From Siphonodentalium dalli (Eukaryota > Mollusca > Scaphopoda > Gadilida > Siphonodentaliidae), in assembly GCA_032622095.1 (NCBI GenBank), contig CP136068.1, positions 183,400,796 to 183,464,795 of the forward strand: 64,000 nt of DNA. Reading direction: 5' to 3'. This document shows positions 47,085-58,371 of this stretch, piece by piece. The stretch's first letter is position 1. Each line of letters starts with the position of its first letter. The notes below the pieces were generated by a model, which worked only from the letters and a program-made list of their open reading frames with translations, searched no databases and had not been told where the DNA came from. The translations under genes were made by a program, and so were the position numbers.

Positions 47085-49113
47085 ATATATATATAGCTAT
47101 ATATATACATATATAGGATATATAAATAGCTCTATAGCTATATATATATATATATACTAGAAGGTGACCCGACTTCGTCCGGGCTTTGACCTTGAATTGT
47201 CTATTTTGAAGGCCAAGGTCAAGTGGGGTCACGATTTGACCCGTCCAAAACACTGCCCGAACAAAAGTAACCGACAAAAGTACCCGTCGAAATCCATCCG
47301 GTTTTAACCCGATTTGACCTTGTAGAAGGTGACCCGACTTCGTCCGGGCTTTGACATTGAATTGACCATTTTGAAGGTCAAGGTCAGGTGAGGTCAAACA
47401 CCAACACCCCAAAAATGGTGGAAATCGGCCCAGCGGATACCGGGAAATCGGCCCAGCGGATACCGAGATACCCTATGCATCAAATTTCGTCCGTAAAAAT
47501 CCGCCAGTTTAACCCGATTTGATTTCCACTCAAGTACATGCATATAAACGCGCCTCATATACACACGCTCATTAATTATCAAGTTTCAACGTAAAGATAA
47601 ATTACCATCGGTGCCCGAGATATCGCCAAGACGTCTGAAACAGTCAAATGCATCGGCCGGTTAAGCGTTAACGTGATCTAACGTTATGACCTCTAACGAC
47701 GTCATAGAAGTTACGCATTGTTTTTATCCTGATGGAAGATAGTACCACTTCTTCTTGATAATTGAGGCAGATAACTAAAACGGATACATACCCATTATAT
47801 ATCGTTGGAAAGAGGAAACACGAAAGATTCTCACAGTGTCGTTATTATGACTGGCATTTTATTATTCGCGCTGTTTCGAATAGATTTGTAAGCACCGAAC
47901 TCAAATGAAAGTCCCGTAACACAGCGTAAAAACAGATTTGACCTCGGCCCGTGAAAAGTTGACCTCGGATCTGAAAATCAATAGGCCCATGTTCGTTCCC
48001 GGGTCGAATTACGTGTCCGTACCAAGTTTGGTCGAAATCGGTCCAGCCGTGTTCGAGTCCATCGCGAACACACACACACACACAAACACACAGATCTTCC
48101 AAAATATATAATAGATATATATATATATATATATACTAGAAGGTGACCCGACTTCGTCCGGGCTTTGACCTTGAATTGACCATTTTGAAGGTCAAGGTCA
48201 GTTGAGGTAACGATTTGACCCGTCCAAAACACTGCCCGGACAAAAGTACCCGACAAACGTGCCCGTCGAAATCCATCCGGTTTTACCCGATTTGACCTTG
48301 AATTTATTATATTGAAGGTCAAGGTCAGGTCGGGGTCACGATTTGACCCGTCCAAAACACTCAGTTGACAAAGGTACACCCATGTATCAAATTTCGTCGA
48401 AATCCCATCAAAATTGGCGATTTGACCTTGAATTGACCCGATTTCAAAGGTCAAGGTCACGTCGCACGGGCAAATGAATATGCTTATGAGACTCCCCATA
48501 CGAATGTACCCCCGCATACCAAGTTTCATCGAAATCCCGTGATATTCGGGCGTTTGACCTTGAAATTACCAGATTTCAAGGTCAATGTCACGTCGCACGG
48601 ACAAATTAATATGCCTATGTTCGTTCCCGGCCGAAAATACCCCCACATACCAAGTTTCATCGAAATCGGGTGGGCCGTTTTCGAGTTCATCGCGAACACA
48701 CAGACAGACACACAGACACACAGACAGATCTTCCAAAATATATAATAGATATATATATATACTAGAAGGTGACCCGACTTCGTCCGGGCTTTGACTTTGA
48801 ATTGTCCATTTTGAAGGTCAATGTCAAGTGGGTCACGATTTGACCAGTCCAAAAACACTGCCCGAACAAAAGTACCCGACAAACGTGCCCGCCGAAATCC
48901 ATCCGGTTTTACCCGATTTGACCTTGAATTGATCATTTTGAAGGCCAAGGTCTGGTCGAGGTCACGATTGGACCCGTCCAAAACAATCAGTGAACAAAAC
49001 TAACCCCACGTATCAAATTTCGTCGAAATCGGGTGGGCCGTTTTCGAGTTCATCGCGAACACACAGACACACACACAGACAGACACACAGATCTTCCAAA
49101 ATATATAATAGAT
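47085..49113 (+). mobile_element. three head-to-tail copies of a retroelement-like dispersed repeat
   Basis: Heads (ACTAGAAGGTGACCCGACTT) are at about 47156, 48134 and 48761, with an internal partial head at about 47324. Tails ending ATCTTCCAAAATATATAATA are at 48094, 48728 and 49090. Each copy has an internal AAGGTCAAGGTCA-rich body, an AAATCGGGTGGGCCGTTTTC-type phrase and an ACACACAGACAGAC run just before the tail, and (TA)n lies between copies. This layout is seen at the 3' ends of many invertebrate retroposons; I could not fix the family. ORFs on both strands here are shadows. Confidence 0.8.
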
Positions 49114-49124
49114 GTGGGGGGGGG

Positions 49125-49262
49125 GCGTGTGTGTATATGTTCAACGAAATAATGTTGCATGCAGGATATTTAGTTGGTTTGTTATTGTGTTAATGCTAGA
49201 AGATTCATTGCGTTCTTGATTGGTTTTCGATTTTACTGAGCTATTTATTTCAAAAGATGTGT
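49125..49262. other. short spacer, no feature
   Basis: It contains only a G homopolymer region just upstream (49113-49125) and GTGTGT text. Confidence 0.4.
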
Positions 49263-49556
49263 TCACAAACGGAAACATATGTTCGTGTCGTTTTGTGTAC
49301 GGATGGCTTTTAATTTGTTCAGCTCTTTAGCCTGATGGAGTTGGCGTGGATATTCCAACAACTGAAACGGACCATGGCCAGAGTTCGCCTGTTCGGGCTG
49401 ATGTCCGTTGCTGTGGTGATTATATGTCTGCGGTTCGTGTTGGGGTTCGGAATATATGTCCCAGGTTTGTACTTGCCTCTCGGTTAGCATAATATTGAGA
49501 CACCCTTTCCGTGTTTGTCTTAACGAGTCCGCGATCGGTATTGGCTTGCCTGGTAG
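49263..49556 (-). CDS. glutamine-rich ORF, unknown
   Basis: The minus strand is open for about 97 codons from after a TAA near 49557 to TGA at 49263. It reads PIADSLRQTRKGCLN, then (from the first ATG at 49490) ERQVQTWDIYSEPQHEPQTY and a Q/H/N-rich stretch, ending KLKAIRTQNDTNICFRL. The composition is like a hydrophilic C-terminal tail rather than random AT-rich DNA, but no domain, splice site or family was recognised. An overlapping ORF in another frame (49420-49650) is ignored. Confidence 0.25.
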   Translation of the reverse strand, partial: LPGKPIPIADSLRQTRKGCLNIMLTERQVQTWDIYSEPQHEPQTYNHHSNGHQPEQANSGHGPFQLLEYPRQLHQAKELNKLKAIRTQNDTNICFRL

Positions 49557-49679
49557 TTAACCGTGGTGATTGCCTTTGTGAATCCCGGTTAATTGTTATT
49601 TTTATTGCAGACAGCTTGTAGATTGAGAGACATACGTTAGTACAACACAAAGCAATGATTGTTTAGTACGTAATTCATG

Positions 49680-50337
49680 GCCCAGCTGAGTACTTATGAC
49701 TGTAGAGAAGCTATTTGTAAAACTTCTTACGTTTTCACTGATTACGACAGCGCAGACAGTTTCTTATATATAGTTCAGCAACAGAGACCAGAGCAAAATC
49801 GGGTCAATCATGTCGCCGACCAAGACGTATTATATACTAAAATGTCCGATAAATCGGTTAAAACGTGCATTGAGCAATTCGCCGTATGTTATTGGAAACT
49901 CACCTGTACTGTATCGTAAACCCATGCGTAAGAACTATAAGAGTTTAGTTAGTTATACCTATATGCTAAGGTTCATTATGGGGTAAATATCACCCCCGTG
50001 TTGCTGCAAAATGAGATAATGCTGGAATCCACCAATACAACTAGCCCAGCAGTCGCCGTGGACTACCCTTCAAATACTGGCCAAAGAATGGTACATAGCT
50101 GAAGCGGTGACCCGTTTAGTCCATGCATATAGCAGCCTCCTGGTACCTCTCCACAGTGAGACAGGCGTGAACAATACAGGATTAAACACTCAACAATCAT
50201 CAGGACGAACACAACAGAGATAACAGAGAACAGAAATATCACAAACGAAGAAACTGAAAACAATAATTCAAACATCAGACGAGCAATACAATATATAACA
50301 AAAATTGAATCTAAAACACTGTTGAGAGGCACGACTA
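49680..50337. other. no gene recognised
   Basis: An 80-codon plus ORF (49677-49919) and an 89-codon minus ORF (50063-50332, very hydrophobic because of T-rich DNA) are the only candidates. Neither has splice or domain support. The GGGGTAAATATCACCCCC phrase at 49980 resembles the B-box area of the SINE at 50338-50572 and may be a worn fragment. Confidence 0.4.
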
Positions 50338-50572
50338 GCCGATTGATTGAGTCGGGTCAACTGAACCACCCATCTTGAAGAGGTGTAGGACCAAAGTAGA
50401 CCATGAGCTAAGTCGTATCCGCAGGTCGATGCCTCATGTGATACAACCGCCCTAGTACCTCCAGGACTCCTATACCACACCTCACGGAATGCACCCCGTG
50501 CAAACAGGATGCCACATTATGGGATTTTTACCCCTCGCAGTGGGGCTGCATGCCTATTCTACCACGGGCCCA
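50338..50572 (-). mobile_element. tRNA-derived SINE, second family
   Basis: Read on the minus strand, the head CCCGTGGTAGAATAGG is A-box-like and GGGGTAAAAATCCC is B-box-like at tRNA spacing. A body of about 170 bp and a tail TGACCCGACTCAATCAATCG follow. The body differs from the SINE at 46774, but the tail style is shared. No target duplication was resolved. Confidence 0.6.
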
Positions 50573-50580
50573 AACGGGGG

Positions 50581-51128
50581 TAAATTAGCATAAACAATGA
50601 AATCCTTGACAGATGAAAATAAAATTATTTAAAACTTAAAATATGCCTTATAGGATACGTTCATACACTGGCAAGTTTGCACGGTATGGTGTGCAGGCAT
50701 TTCGTCATAGAAAACATTATCATGCCAGAAGATAAACGGAAACAAAATTATTGAATGCATCTGTACCACAAAAAATTACGTGCGCAGTAAAATATATGTA
50801 GTTCCACCTGTAGGGATGCTACCGGAATTTGTCTGTAGACAGCATGCAATTATCTCGCAATAATAAATCATACAGGTGTTTGCATGCAACTGTCAGTAGC
50901 ACTATTTACAAGTGGAACTACATAAATATTACTCATGGCACCATGTAGATTTCTAAGAAGAAATTCTTGCAAAAAGATACCATGCAAACTTACCAGCGTT
51001 ATGAGCGTACCCTTACGTAACTCATATCATAATTTTGACATGTCAGGTACCCATGCAATGTCATCGCCACTAGGTAAGTATATTGCCTGATTGAATAGAG
51101 GAATAACAACTATTCAACGTCCGATGTA
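50581..51128. other. no gene recognised
   Basis: It contains an imperfect inverted pair: AGTTCCACCTGTAGGG near 50801 and AAGTGGAACTACATAA near 50910, about 100 bp apart, with GCATGC text between. Possibly a worn MITE. Confidence 0.4.
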
Positions 51129-51130
51129 CA

Positions 51131-51563
51131 TTAACGTGATGTGAAACAGTCCGGTGGGATGTTCAAAAGAAATTGACAATAATCTTGCTAAAAGTAGTTA
51201 TTTTTACGAATATTAATCCAAATTTACCACACACAGCTCTTTGCTTATATATTAATTAAATGCAACGACTCTCGATGGCAAAATCACTTTAGTTAGTTTA
51301 TCGCCGATAGTTGCGTCCCGAATCAAGATGTAAATATTTACAATTGAGCGTAGTTAAGACGATGTTTTCTATGGAGTGGTAAGGTAGATTTATTTGAAAT
51401 TGTCGGTGATGTTAGTAGAATGCTACATTCCCCAGGTTGGGATAGCGCCTGATTTACTGACTTATCAATTTCACACACCCGAACAAGTCCATAGTATGTC
51501 TTTAAACATATATGTCGTGTAACATTTCCAACTATGTTGAACAAGTCAATAGTATGTCTTTAA
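51131..51563 (-). repeat. minus-strand copy of the 485-bp family with a duplicated end
   Basis: The boundaries are TTAA at 51131 and TTAA at 51560. The terminal block AACAAGTCCATAGTATGTCT is present twice (near 51480 and 51540), so the end of the element was duplicated with about 33 bp between. Confidence 0.85.
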
Positions 51564-51569
51564 CTAGCA

Positions 51570-53680
51570 GTCGGATCTCCCGAAGATCATCACATTACGG
51601 GTTATAATAGGATTTATTTTAGGTTCATAATCATAGTGTCGACTTATAATGACTTGCTATGAGTCTACAAGAAAACCATAGTCAGAAATGGTAACGCGCT
51701 CAAGATCATATAGTATATACCCATGCTTGTAATTATAAAATATATTGGTTTCGCGTATGACCAACTCAGAATTCCGTTAAAATAACAATAGCAAACAGAA
51801 CCTAATTAACGAACCGGCGGCCGACTCGGCAGTCTCCGACCACAACCATCAGTGAGCTGCAGAACGAAAAATAGCTATAAAAGTTGAAATATAAGAACTA
51901 CAAATTATCTTTTTAATTTCTTTTATTGGTAATTGACATAGATTGTCACAAACCAAAAATCAACATTATTGACTTAATAATGTAAAGGACAATAAACGAA
52001 ATTGAAATTCCCAACTACACCTTTTACCGGACTCGGCCTCCTGGTCGCGCAGTTCGACTTTTAAATCGGAAAACCAATTAGCTATAAATAAAATGCCCAT
52101 CGGACCACATCTTTCAAGAATTTGCAGAACAGCATACACGCGGCGCGCGCAAATGATGGGCGGAAAATAACACGAATAAAACAACTCACGACATAACAAA
52201 TGTACGCTCTTTCAAATGTGATTGCACTGTGTCCAGCGCCATAAAATGGAAAACGGATAGAAGTAAACTATGGGCTTATTTCAGAATACAAAATCCAATA
52301 TGAATCTATGTGAACCTACGAGGATGTTTTGTAACTTTCGACGCTCACTAGGCACTAGGATTATCAGTACAGTGTCGGTATTGTTGAAATATCGTTCGGC
52401 TCCGAAGTGATACGCAATAGTACCCGGATGTGTATTTTATTTTAACAAATGTTCTCTCCGAGACGTATGGCGTAATTCCGTTGATAAATCTGCACGACGC
52501 ATCGCGAATTTAATAGCATTGCGATGTCAAACTCTTTGCAACCAACGGACTTAGAATAGATAAACGTTCGTATCATTTGGGGTTTGAGATAACGCCCCCT
52601 GATTAAGTTTTCCTACCAATGTGCTATAATGCTGGTGATCCTGCTGGATTCCTTGATGCTGTTAAAGACCACTAATGCTACAAATGTTCTAAAGTTGTCT
52701 TTTACGCGGTGTTCATATAATCTGAAAAGTTATTACAAACATTCCAAAACATACATATTACTAACATGTTAATAATGGTTGTATTAGTTCTTGTAATTTG
52801 AATATAATCGAGATGGCTATTCACCTTTCGCAAACAACAGCGCCGCAATTATTTATATTTTTGAATGTTTCATAGACACTGACTTTTACAACAGCAAATA
52901 ACAGCAAATAATGATGATCTAACAACTGATCCCGAACCACCAACACGTGGTCCCGAACCATTATTAAGTCACGTACAATAGTTGCGCTCTTCCAATAATG
53001 AGACACAACTCCTATGAATAAAACTGTTTTCAAAGTTAAACCATCCGATCAATATGGGGAACAGGACTTGTTTATTTAAAAAAAAAAAACTTCATCAAAA
53101 TAAAAAAAACAATATTACACAGACTGTGTTCAAAAGTTCGGGTATGAAATGTTACTTGAACTCATTTGTAAAAAATGTTCAAAAAAGAGAGCGAAGATGA
53201 TAAATTCAAAGAGTTGGAAACTCATTTTAAAAGCTCTGTATTTAAATATCATTCCTTACATGACTTTGGCGAAAATAATATGAAAAGTGAATTTCAAAAA
53301 AAAGTAACAATCATTCTCACATTTTGTTCATAAGGGTTCAAACTGGAGAATAAGGAATATTATTCACCTGTAAGTTAATATTCCTCGTTATATACCCATC
53401 AGAGCTTCATTCTATATAGATACACCAGCAGAACTGCAGAGATTACAGTCACTTATAAGTGTGGTGAATGAGGATACTATGTGCTTTATTTAGTCAATCA
53501 TGGCTGATTTACGACCCCAACAAAACCACCCACTATATGTGAATAAGCGTGCGAATTATCTGAGCGATCTGGAGTTAGTACGGATTGTTATTCCCTCAGG
53601 GAATCAGTCAAATCCAGACAATCGAGTCAACGATTGATATTTCAGTGTACTGATTCGGTTATGAGGAGAAACAATTGTAT
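51570..53680. other. no gene recognised
   Basis: AT-rich. The text at 52269-52330 is a copy of the repeat surrounding 40124-40260. An A-rich stretch is at 53078-53110. There is no convincing ORF. Confidence 0.45.
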
Positions 53681-53689
53681 TCTATCTGT

Positions 53690-54295
53690 TTATGTGATAT
53701 TAGTACCTCGTTCTTAAATTGGGAAGTTGGCGGGTCAATATCGGGAGAGTGGAGTGGGGACCGATGATATAATCTAGCTATTTAATACTGAAATGCGTGT
53801 GGCAATTCGTCGGGAATAGTACCTCGGTCATGAGATGAAACGTGAGTGGGGAAGTCCAGGGGTTTAGAATATGTCGTTTTCGAGGCTGGGGTGGGTGTCA
53901 TCGAGCAATCTGACACAGATATGAGAGTCGCGAATCATATAGGAATAATACGTTATTAATAAAATTAGAAGCGTGTGGGGAAACGCAGAGTATTTTGGTT
54001 TAGAATAATTCATGTTTCCCAGCGGCGGGAGAGTGGGCGGGCAAAGAAGTTCGTGTTGGGGTTTGGAATATTTTATATTTCCGAGGGGTGGGGGATCGGA
54101 GTTTGACTGTGCGATTCATCTAGGAATCTGGCACTGAGCAATGTGAGCGTTGCAAATCATATAGAAATAATACATCGTTCATAAAATAAGAAGCAGACTG
54201 GGCAAAATGTGAACGTTTTTGTTGTTGTAATAATTCATGTTTCCGGGTAGGGATCGTCTAGATAACTGACACTGGTATGAGCGTCACAGATGATA
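53690..54295. repeat. degenerate tandem repeat (first part)
   Basis: Units of about 110-150 bp share AATCATATAGGAATAATAC, GTTTAGAATAATTCATGTTT and GGGAGAGTGGG-like phrases, loosely repeated at about 53750, 53870, 53990 and 54130-54290. The same phrases resume at 56466-56660 (GGTTTAGGATAATATATGTT, CAAATCATATACATG, AATAATACATCGTTCCC), so the array is split by the intervening insertion. Confidence 0.7.
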
Positions 54296-54299
54296 GGAA

Positions 54300-56460
54300 T
54301 AATTTATATCTATATTTGCGAATGTCTGTCTGTCTGTCTCTCTATCTGTGTTCTATATAAATTCACAGGGGACCACCTAGATGGCACAAACGGGGTCTAT
54401 TATGGGTAACTTTGTACGAGAAAGATAATGGGAGAGGGCACCAAAATTGATACACAATATTGTTAGCGCCAATTTCCACCAAATTGATACACCTTCTTAT
54501 CCGTGATATGAGGAATCTAATAGTGTGATTTTAAAGACGTCATATTGGTGCTGCTTTGGTGAGAGATGGTGGTGGGGTGGTGTGGTCACTAAATTAAAAA
54601 AAATATATAGTCGCGGATTAGCACGAAACTTACAAATAATAATCTCAATGATATCAGGAGTCTAATTGTGTGGTTTAAAGATGTCAAAAGTGAGGCCATT
54701 CGAGTCAGGGGTGCCTAGAGGGTGAGAGGGACACAAACATTGATAAACAATATGTTTAGCGCCGATTTCCACCTGATTGATACATATACTTCTCCGTGAT
54801 ACGAATAATCTAATCGTGTGGTTTAAATGCGCCAAATTGGTGCCTTTTGGGTGAGAGATATACAATGGTGGCCCTAAATTTAATACGAATGTGTATACTC
54901 TCCAATTTTCATAAATTTGATATATATTCATCTCTATAATGAGTCTAAGTGTGTGATTTAACGATGTCAAAAGTGGCGCCGTTTGAGTCCGAAGTAGGGA
55001 CGGGAGGGTCACCAAAAACTTATAAAAATATGTTTAGTGCCATTACCATCAAACTCATACACGTTCTTCTCAAAAGATACAATGAATCAAATATTTGCGA
55101 ATATCTGTCTGTGTTCTATATATAACTTTAAGGGTACAATCGAGATGGCACCAAGGACGTCTAACAGGGGTATCTTTTTACGAGTAAGATAATGGTGCGG
55201 GTTAAAGTGACAAAAGTGGCGCGGTTCAAGTCATGCATGAGGGGATTTGCATCAAAGTTGATACAAATATATTTAGCACTGATTCCACCAAATACATGCA
55301 CGTTCTTCTCTAATGATATGGATATGATGAATTAAATCACATATGGGGTCGTTTGGGTCATGGATGGCGAGAGGAGATTCACTATCATTTATAAGATTAT
55401 TCAATTCGCCGATATCCAACAAAGTTATATATAGTCACCCAGGCCATCTCCGTGTCGTTCTACGGAGTTTTGGCATTCCAATTTCAAAACCTCGATAAAT
55501 GGTGACCGAATTATGTCACTTGAACAATAATATCTTCTCAACTGTCATATGTATATAGGGATGGATATCAGGGCATTCCTATAATGATCTAGAAACACAG
55601 ATACATAGAAGAAAGTCAAAAAAAGGATATTTTATCAATCTATTTAAGATATACATATATTCATTCAAACTGAGGGACCTTGAATCGTCAGAGGATTGCA
55701 TATTAGAATGGCTCATCTATATATTATAACACGATTGAGTCTGTCGCATTCAATATAGTTTCCACAAGAAAAGTTACAATTGCCAAGAGATATGGAAATG
55801 TAGAGCAGGCCTGTTCAAAAATAGTGGCCACAGTGTGCAGTCAAATATGGTTACTTCTGAGATAAAGGAAAACGCAGTCCGTAGCACATGACTTTTCAGG
55901 ATCCTCCAATATTGACATCTGACAATGATATATCTGCCCGATACAGAGGAATAACATAAACAACTCAAAATATCGCTGTGTCGGGCACATGTAGCTGCTA
56001 TACAAACATAACAGCAATTCTTTTAAACTGAAAATGATTAGCCAGTATATAGCACCAGAACAGAGGAGCACCTGGACATATCTTTAAAACATCTGTATCT
56101 TCATGAAGATATGATAAACTAGATTGATTGATTGAACTAATGTGTTTTATAGTGTTCATGTTTCATGCTATAACGTCTGAAGTATATATACGCAGTTGTA
56201 AATAAATAAATACTTCTTTATTGGTGGGACGGATTAAACGCGATAAACAAAATCATAATTGCTCCGACCTGACAAGTTGAGCCACTACTTATATTCCATG
56301 TGTAAGAATCATGTTTTGTGATGCCATTTTGAAATACAATTTATGAGAATACGTGTAACACTTTGAGAGCAAGAGTATTCGCTATTCCCACCATATATCC
56401 ACAGAGGCTTTCACATCACTTTAACCTGGGCAACGCCGGGTGACCCTGCTAGTACTTCTA
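54300..56460 (-). mobile_element. retroelement-like insertion splitting the degenerate array
   Basis: On the minus strand the head CTAGCAGGGTCACCCGGCGT at about 56430-56452 resembles the ACTAGAAGGTGACCC head at 47156, and the far end at 54310-54345 has an ACAGACAGACAGACATTCGC tail. Inside, 54300-54440 is repeated at about 55085-55220 (TGCGAATATCTGTCTGTGTTC, then ATGGCACCAA, then TTACGAGTAAGATAATGG), a period of about 780 bp. A solo GCTTTCACATCACTTTAA end of the 485-bp family sits at about 56407. No intact ORF was found. Confidence 0.6.
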
Positions 56461-56465
56461 TATAA

Positions 56466-56660
56466 ACTGATAATGCCGAGAGTTCGGGGTTTAGGATAAT
56501 ATATGTTTCTGGTGTGTGGGAGATTGGTGTTGCCTTCATCTGCAAATGGGATGCTGATATGACCTTCGCAAATCATATACATGTAAGAATAATACATCGT
56601 TCCCAAAAAGTGTGGGTGGGCCAATGCAGAGCGTTTGTGTTCAGCATAAATTATGATTCT
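56466..56660. repeat. degenerate tandem repeat (second part)
   Basis: This continues the units at 53690-54295. The 62- and 86-codon plus-strand ORFs here are by-products. Confidence 0.65.
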
Positions 56661-56774
56661 TGGCTGCGAAACGGTTTCCAAAAACATTTCTTTGTTTTGT
56701 AACATCTCCCAGTCTATTCATATTGTCAATTTGTTTAAATACCCAGAGGGGAATAATGGAAGAGATTTTCAGAC

Positions 56775-57074
56775 ATGTCTATATGGTGGTATAAACGTTA
56801 TGACGTCACGAGATCGGGAAGAGAACAGTTCCAGAACCCAAAGCCTGCACCCATCCGCCAAAAAAGACTGGCAGGTACCACGAATGACCAGCGCAACCCT
56901 ATTGAAATCTTAAACTCTCTTTATAGACACACTGACCCCACCACCCCTTTAACCAAACCCGGGACAATAGCCTATAGTATGAGGCGACGCGGGGATATTA
57001 AGGGCATGTCCAAATTAATTGTCAACACAACACATCCCAACCGGGCAACAACTTCATGCATGTATATACGGTAA
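56775..57074 (+). CDS. coding-like ORF, unknown
   Basis: A 99-codon plus-strand ORF has a protein-like hydrophilic composition in its second two thirds: KPAPIRQKRLAGTTNDQRNP, EILNSLYRHTDPTTPLTKPG and MRRRGDIKGMSKLIVN. It ends at TAA at 57072-57074. No domain, signal peptide or splice site is recognised. It lies about 300 bp before another coding-like region on the opposite strand, so both may be pieces of one unrecognised mobile element. Confidence 0.27.
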   Translation: MSIWWYKRYDVTRSGREQFQNPKPAPIRQKRLAGTTNDQRNPIEILNSLYRHTDPTTPLTKPGTIAYSMRRRGDIKGMSKLIVNTTHPNRATTSCMYIR

Positions 57075-57385
57075 TTTAATTGCATGTGTTTATCTCTGAA
57101 CTCAGAAACAAATTAAAAACTAATACTATAAAATAAATTGATTACATGGTGACAGCCTTTACTTCCTTTTTACAGTTACACATATTAAGGGTCACTTTTT
57201 CATCGTTTTCTATTAGTTGTAGACTTAGACAATGTGACACCCGGACATCTAGCAATCGATTTGTGCCTAACATTCAATTTGAGCCAACTTGAGTCGGACA
57301 ACGATTCAGACATTTTTCACCAAAATGTGTATTAGATGTATATAGTTATACTCCAATCCAAATGACAATTTGTATTGTAATATTT

Positions 57386-57893
57386 TTAAACCAATCGGAT
57401 ACGAATTTTATGAAAGCGTTGTGATTTTGTGTACGTAGTATCAGATATAAGACTAGATATAAGTCTCGTCACAACACGTCCAGGAATACCAATATCGATT
57501 GACATGACTGTGTCGCTTTTCAAAGTTTCACCGGTAAGGGGATTGTGATGCTTAATTGTAAATCCTTGAATGAAGCACTCAACATGATAAACACACTGGC
57601 GTTTACCACCTAAGGCGCACCTGTTGTTCTGGCAATCCATTCATCAGTCCCATGAGACTGGTGGCATATTGTGTTCGCTGCAATGTCGCCAACGAACACG
57701 ACTTGAGAGGTGATTGAAAATCAGTCTTTAGAAACTGACACAATGTTCTATTGAACTGAATCTTCAAATAGGAATTACCGCTCGGTTCATCGACGCTCCC
57801 TGGGTCTACTTGGATAGATCTTGAAAATGGCGATGCAGAATAGCTTTTAACTCCTTCTAACTCAATTGTAAATTTATTGGTTAATCTTGGCAT
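57386..57893 (-). pseudogene. frameshifted unknown protein-coding sequence
   Basis: A minus-strand ORF from ATG 57893 reads naturally as protein (MPRLTNKFTIELEGVKSYSA, VDPGSVDEPSGNSYLKIQ, TLCQFLKTDFQSPLKSC) to about 57640. A second frame, also protein-like, takes over from 57640 to TAA at 57386 (NNRCALGGKRQCVYHVECF, GFTIKHHNPLTGETLK, VMSIDIGIPGRVV). A +1 shift near 57636-57645 joins them into about 165 residues without other stops. An alternative is a CAG/GTGCGC splice donor at the junction. The family is not recognised. Confidence 0.45.
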
Positions 57894-57899
57894 CGATCA

Positions 57900-58371
57900 C
57901 AAATAAATGGGTTCGTCGTTCTAACGTTGTCCGACCAAGAACTAACACACACAGCACCAAACATATTTTCTCAATTTGCGAGAATTAACACTTAAGTAGA
58001 GAAATGTTCTAATAGGTAGAATAGCTAGAAAAACAGTTCTGACAAATGTTTCTAGGACCAAGAAACTTAAGAAATTGTTTTCTAGACTCAAGAAAACCAA
58101 GAATGATCGTTTTCTTAAATAATAAATTAAAATCACCTGCATAGATTTTTCTTTAATACAATTTAAGCAAAATAAATCTTAATGTACAGTGTTTACTCGA
58201 AACTAGAGCATTATTTTCTTACATAAGTTGTTATTTTCTCGGTTCAAGAAATGTATAGAAACTTAACATTTTCTAGGGAGAATGTTTTAATCTGGGAACA
58301 TATATCAACCTGCATGGGAAACTGCGCACCTGCGATTTTGAGTTCGGTCGGACTCATTATTGCACGTTTTC
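57900..58371. other. AAGAA/TTCTT word patch, no gene
   Basis: TTTCTAG, AAGAAAAC, CAAGAAT and CTTAAGAA words recur at 57965-58260 on both strands, a loose word island. At 58322-58350 ACCTGCGATTTTGAGTTCGG precedes the 22-bp array; a diverged copy, ACCTGCGAATCTGAGTTCGG, follows the array at 59397. Confidence 0.5.

Noticed and set aside
47845-48981. Several 80-180-codon minus-strand ORFs
   Set aside because: Shadows of the repeated 47.1-49.1 kb element; the same peptides recur wherever the repeat does.
49677-49919. 80-codon plus-strand ORF with a fair composition
   Set aside because: No domain, splice site or repeat evidence either way; too weak to list as a gene.
50063-50332. 89-codon very hydrophobic minus-strand ORF
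   Set aside because: The hydrophobicity reflects T-rich DNA (F, L, V, I codons); no start context, splice site or domain support.
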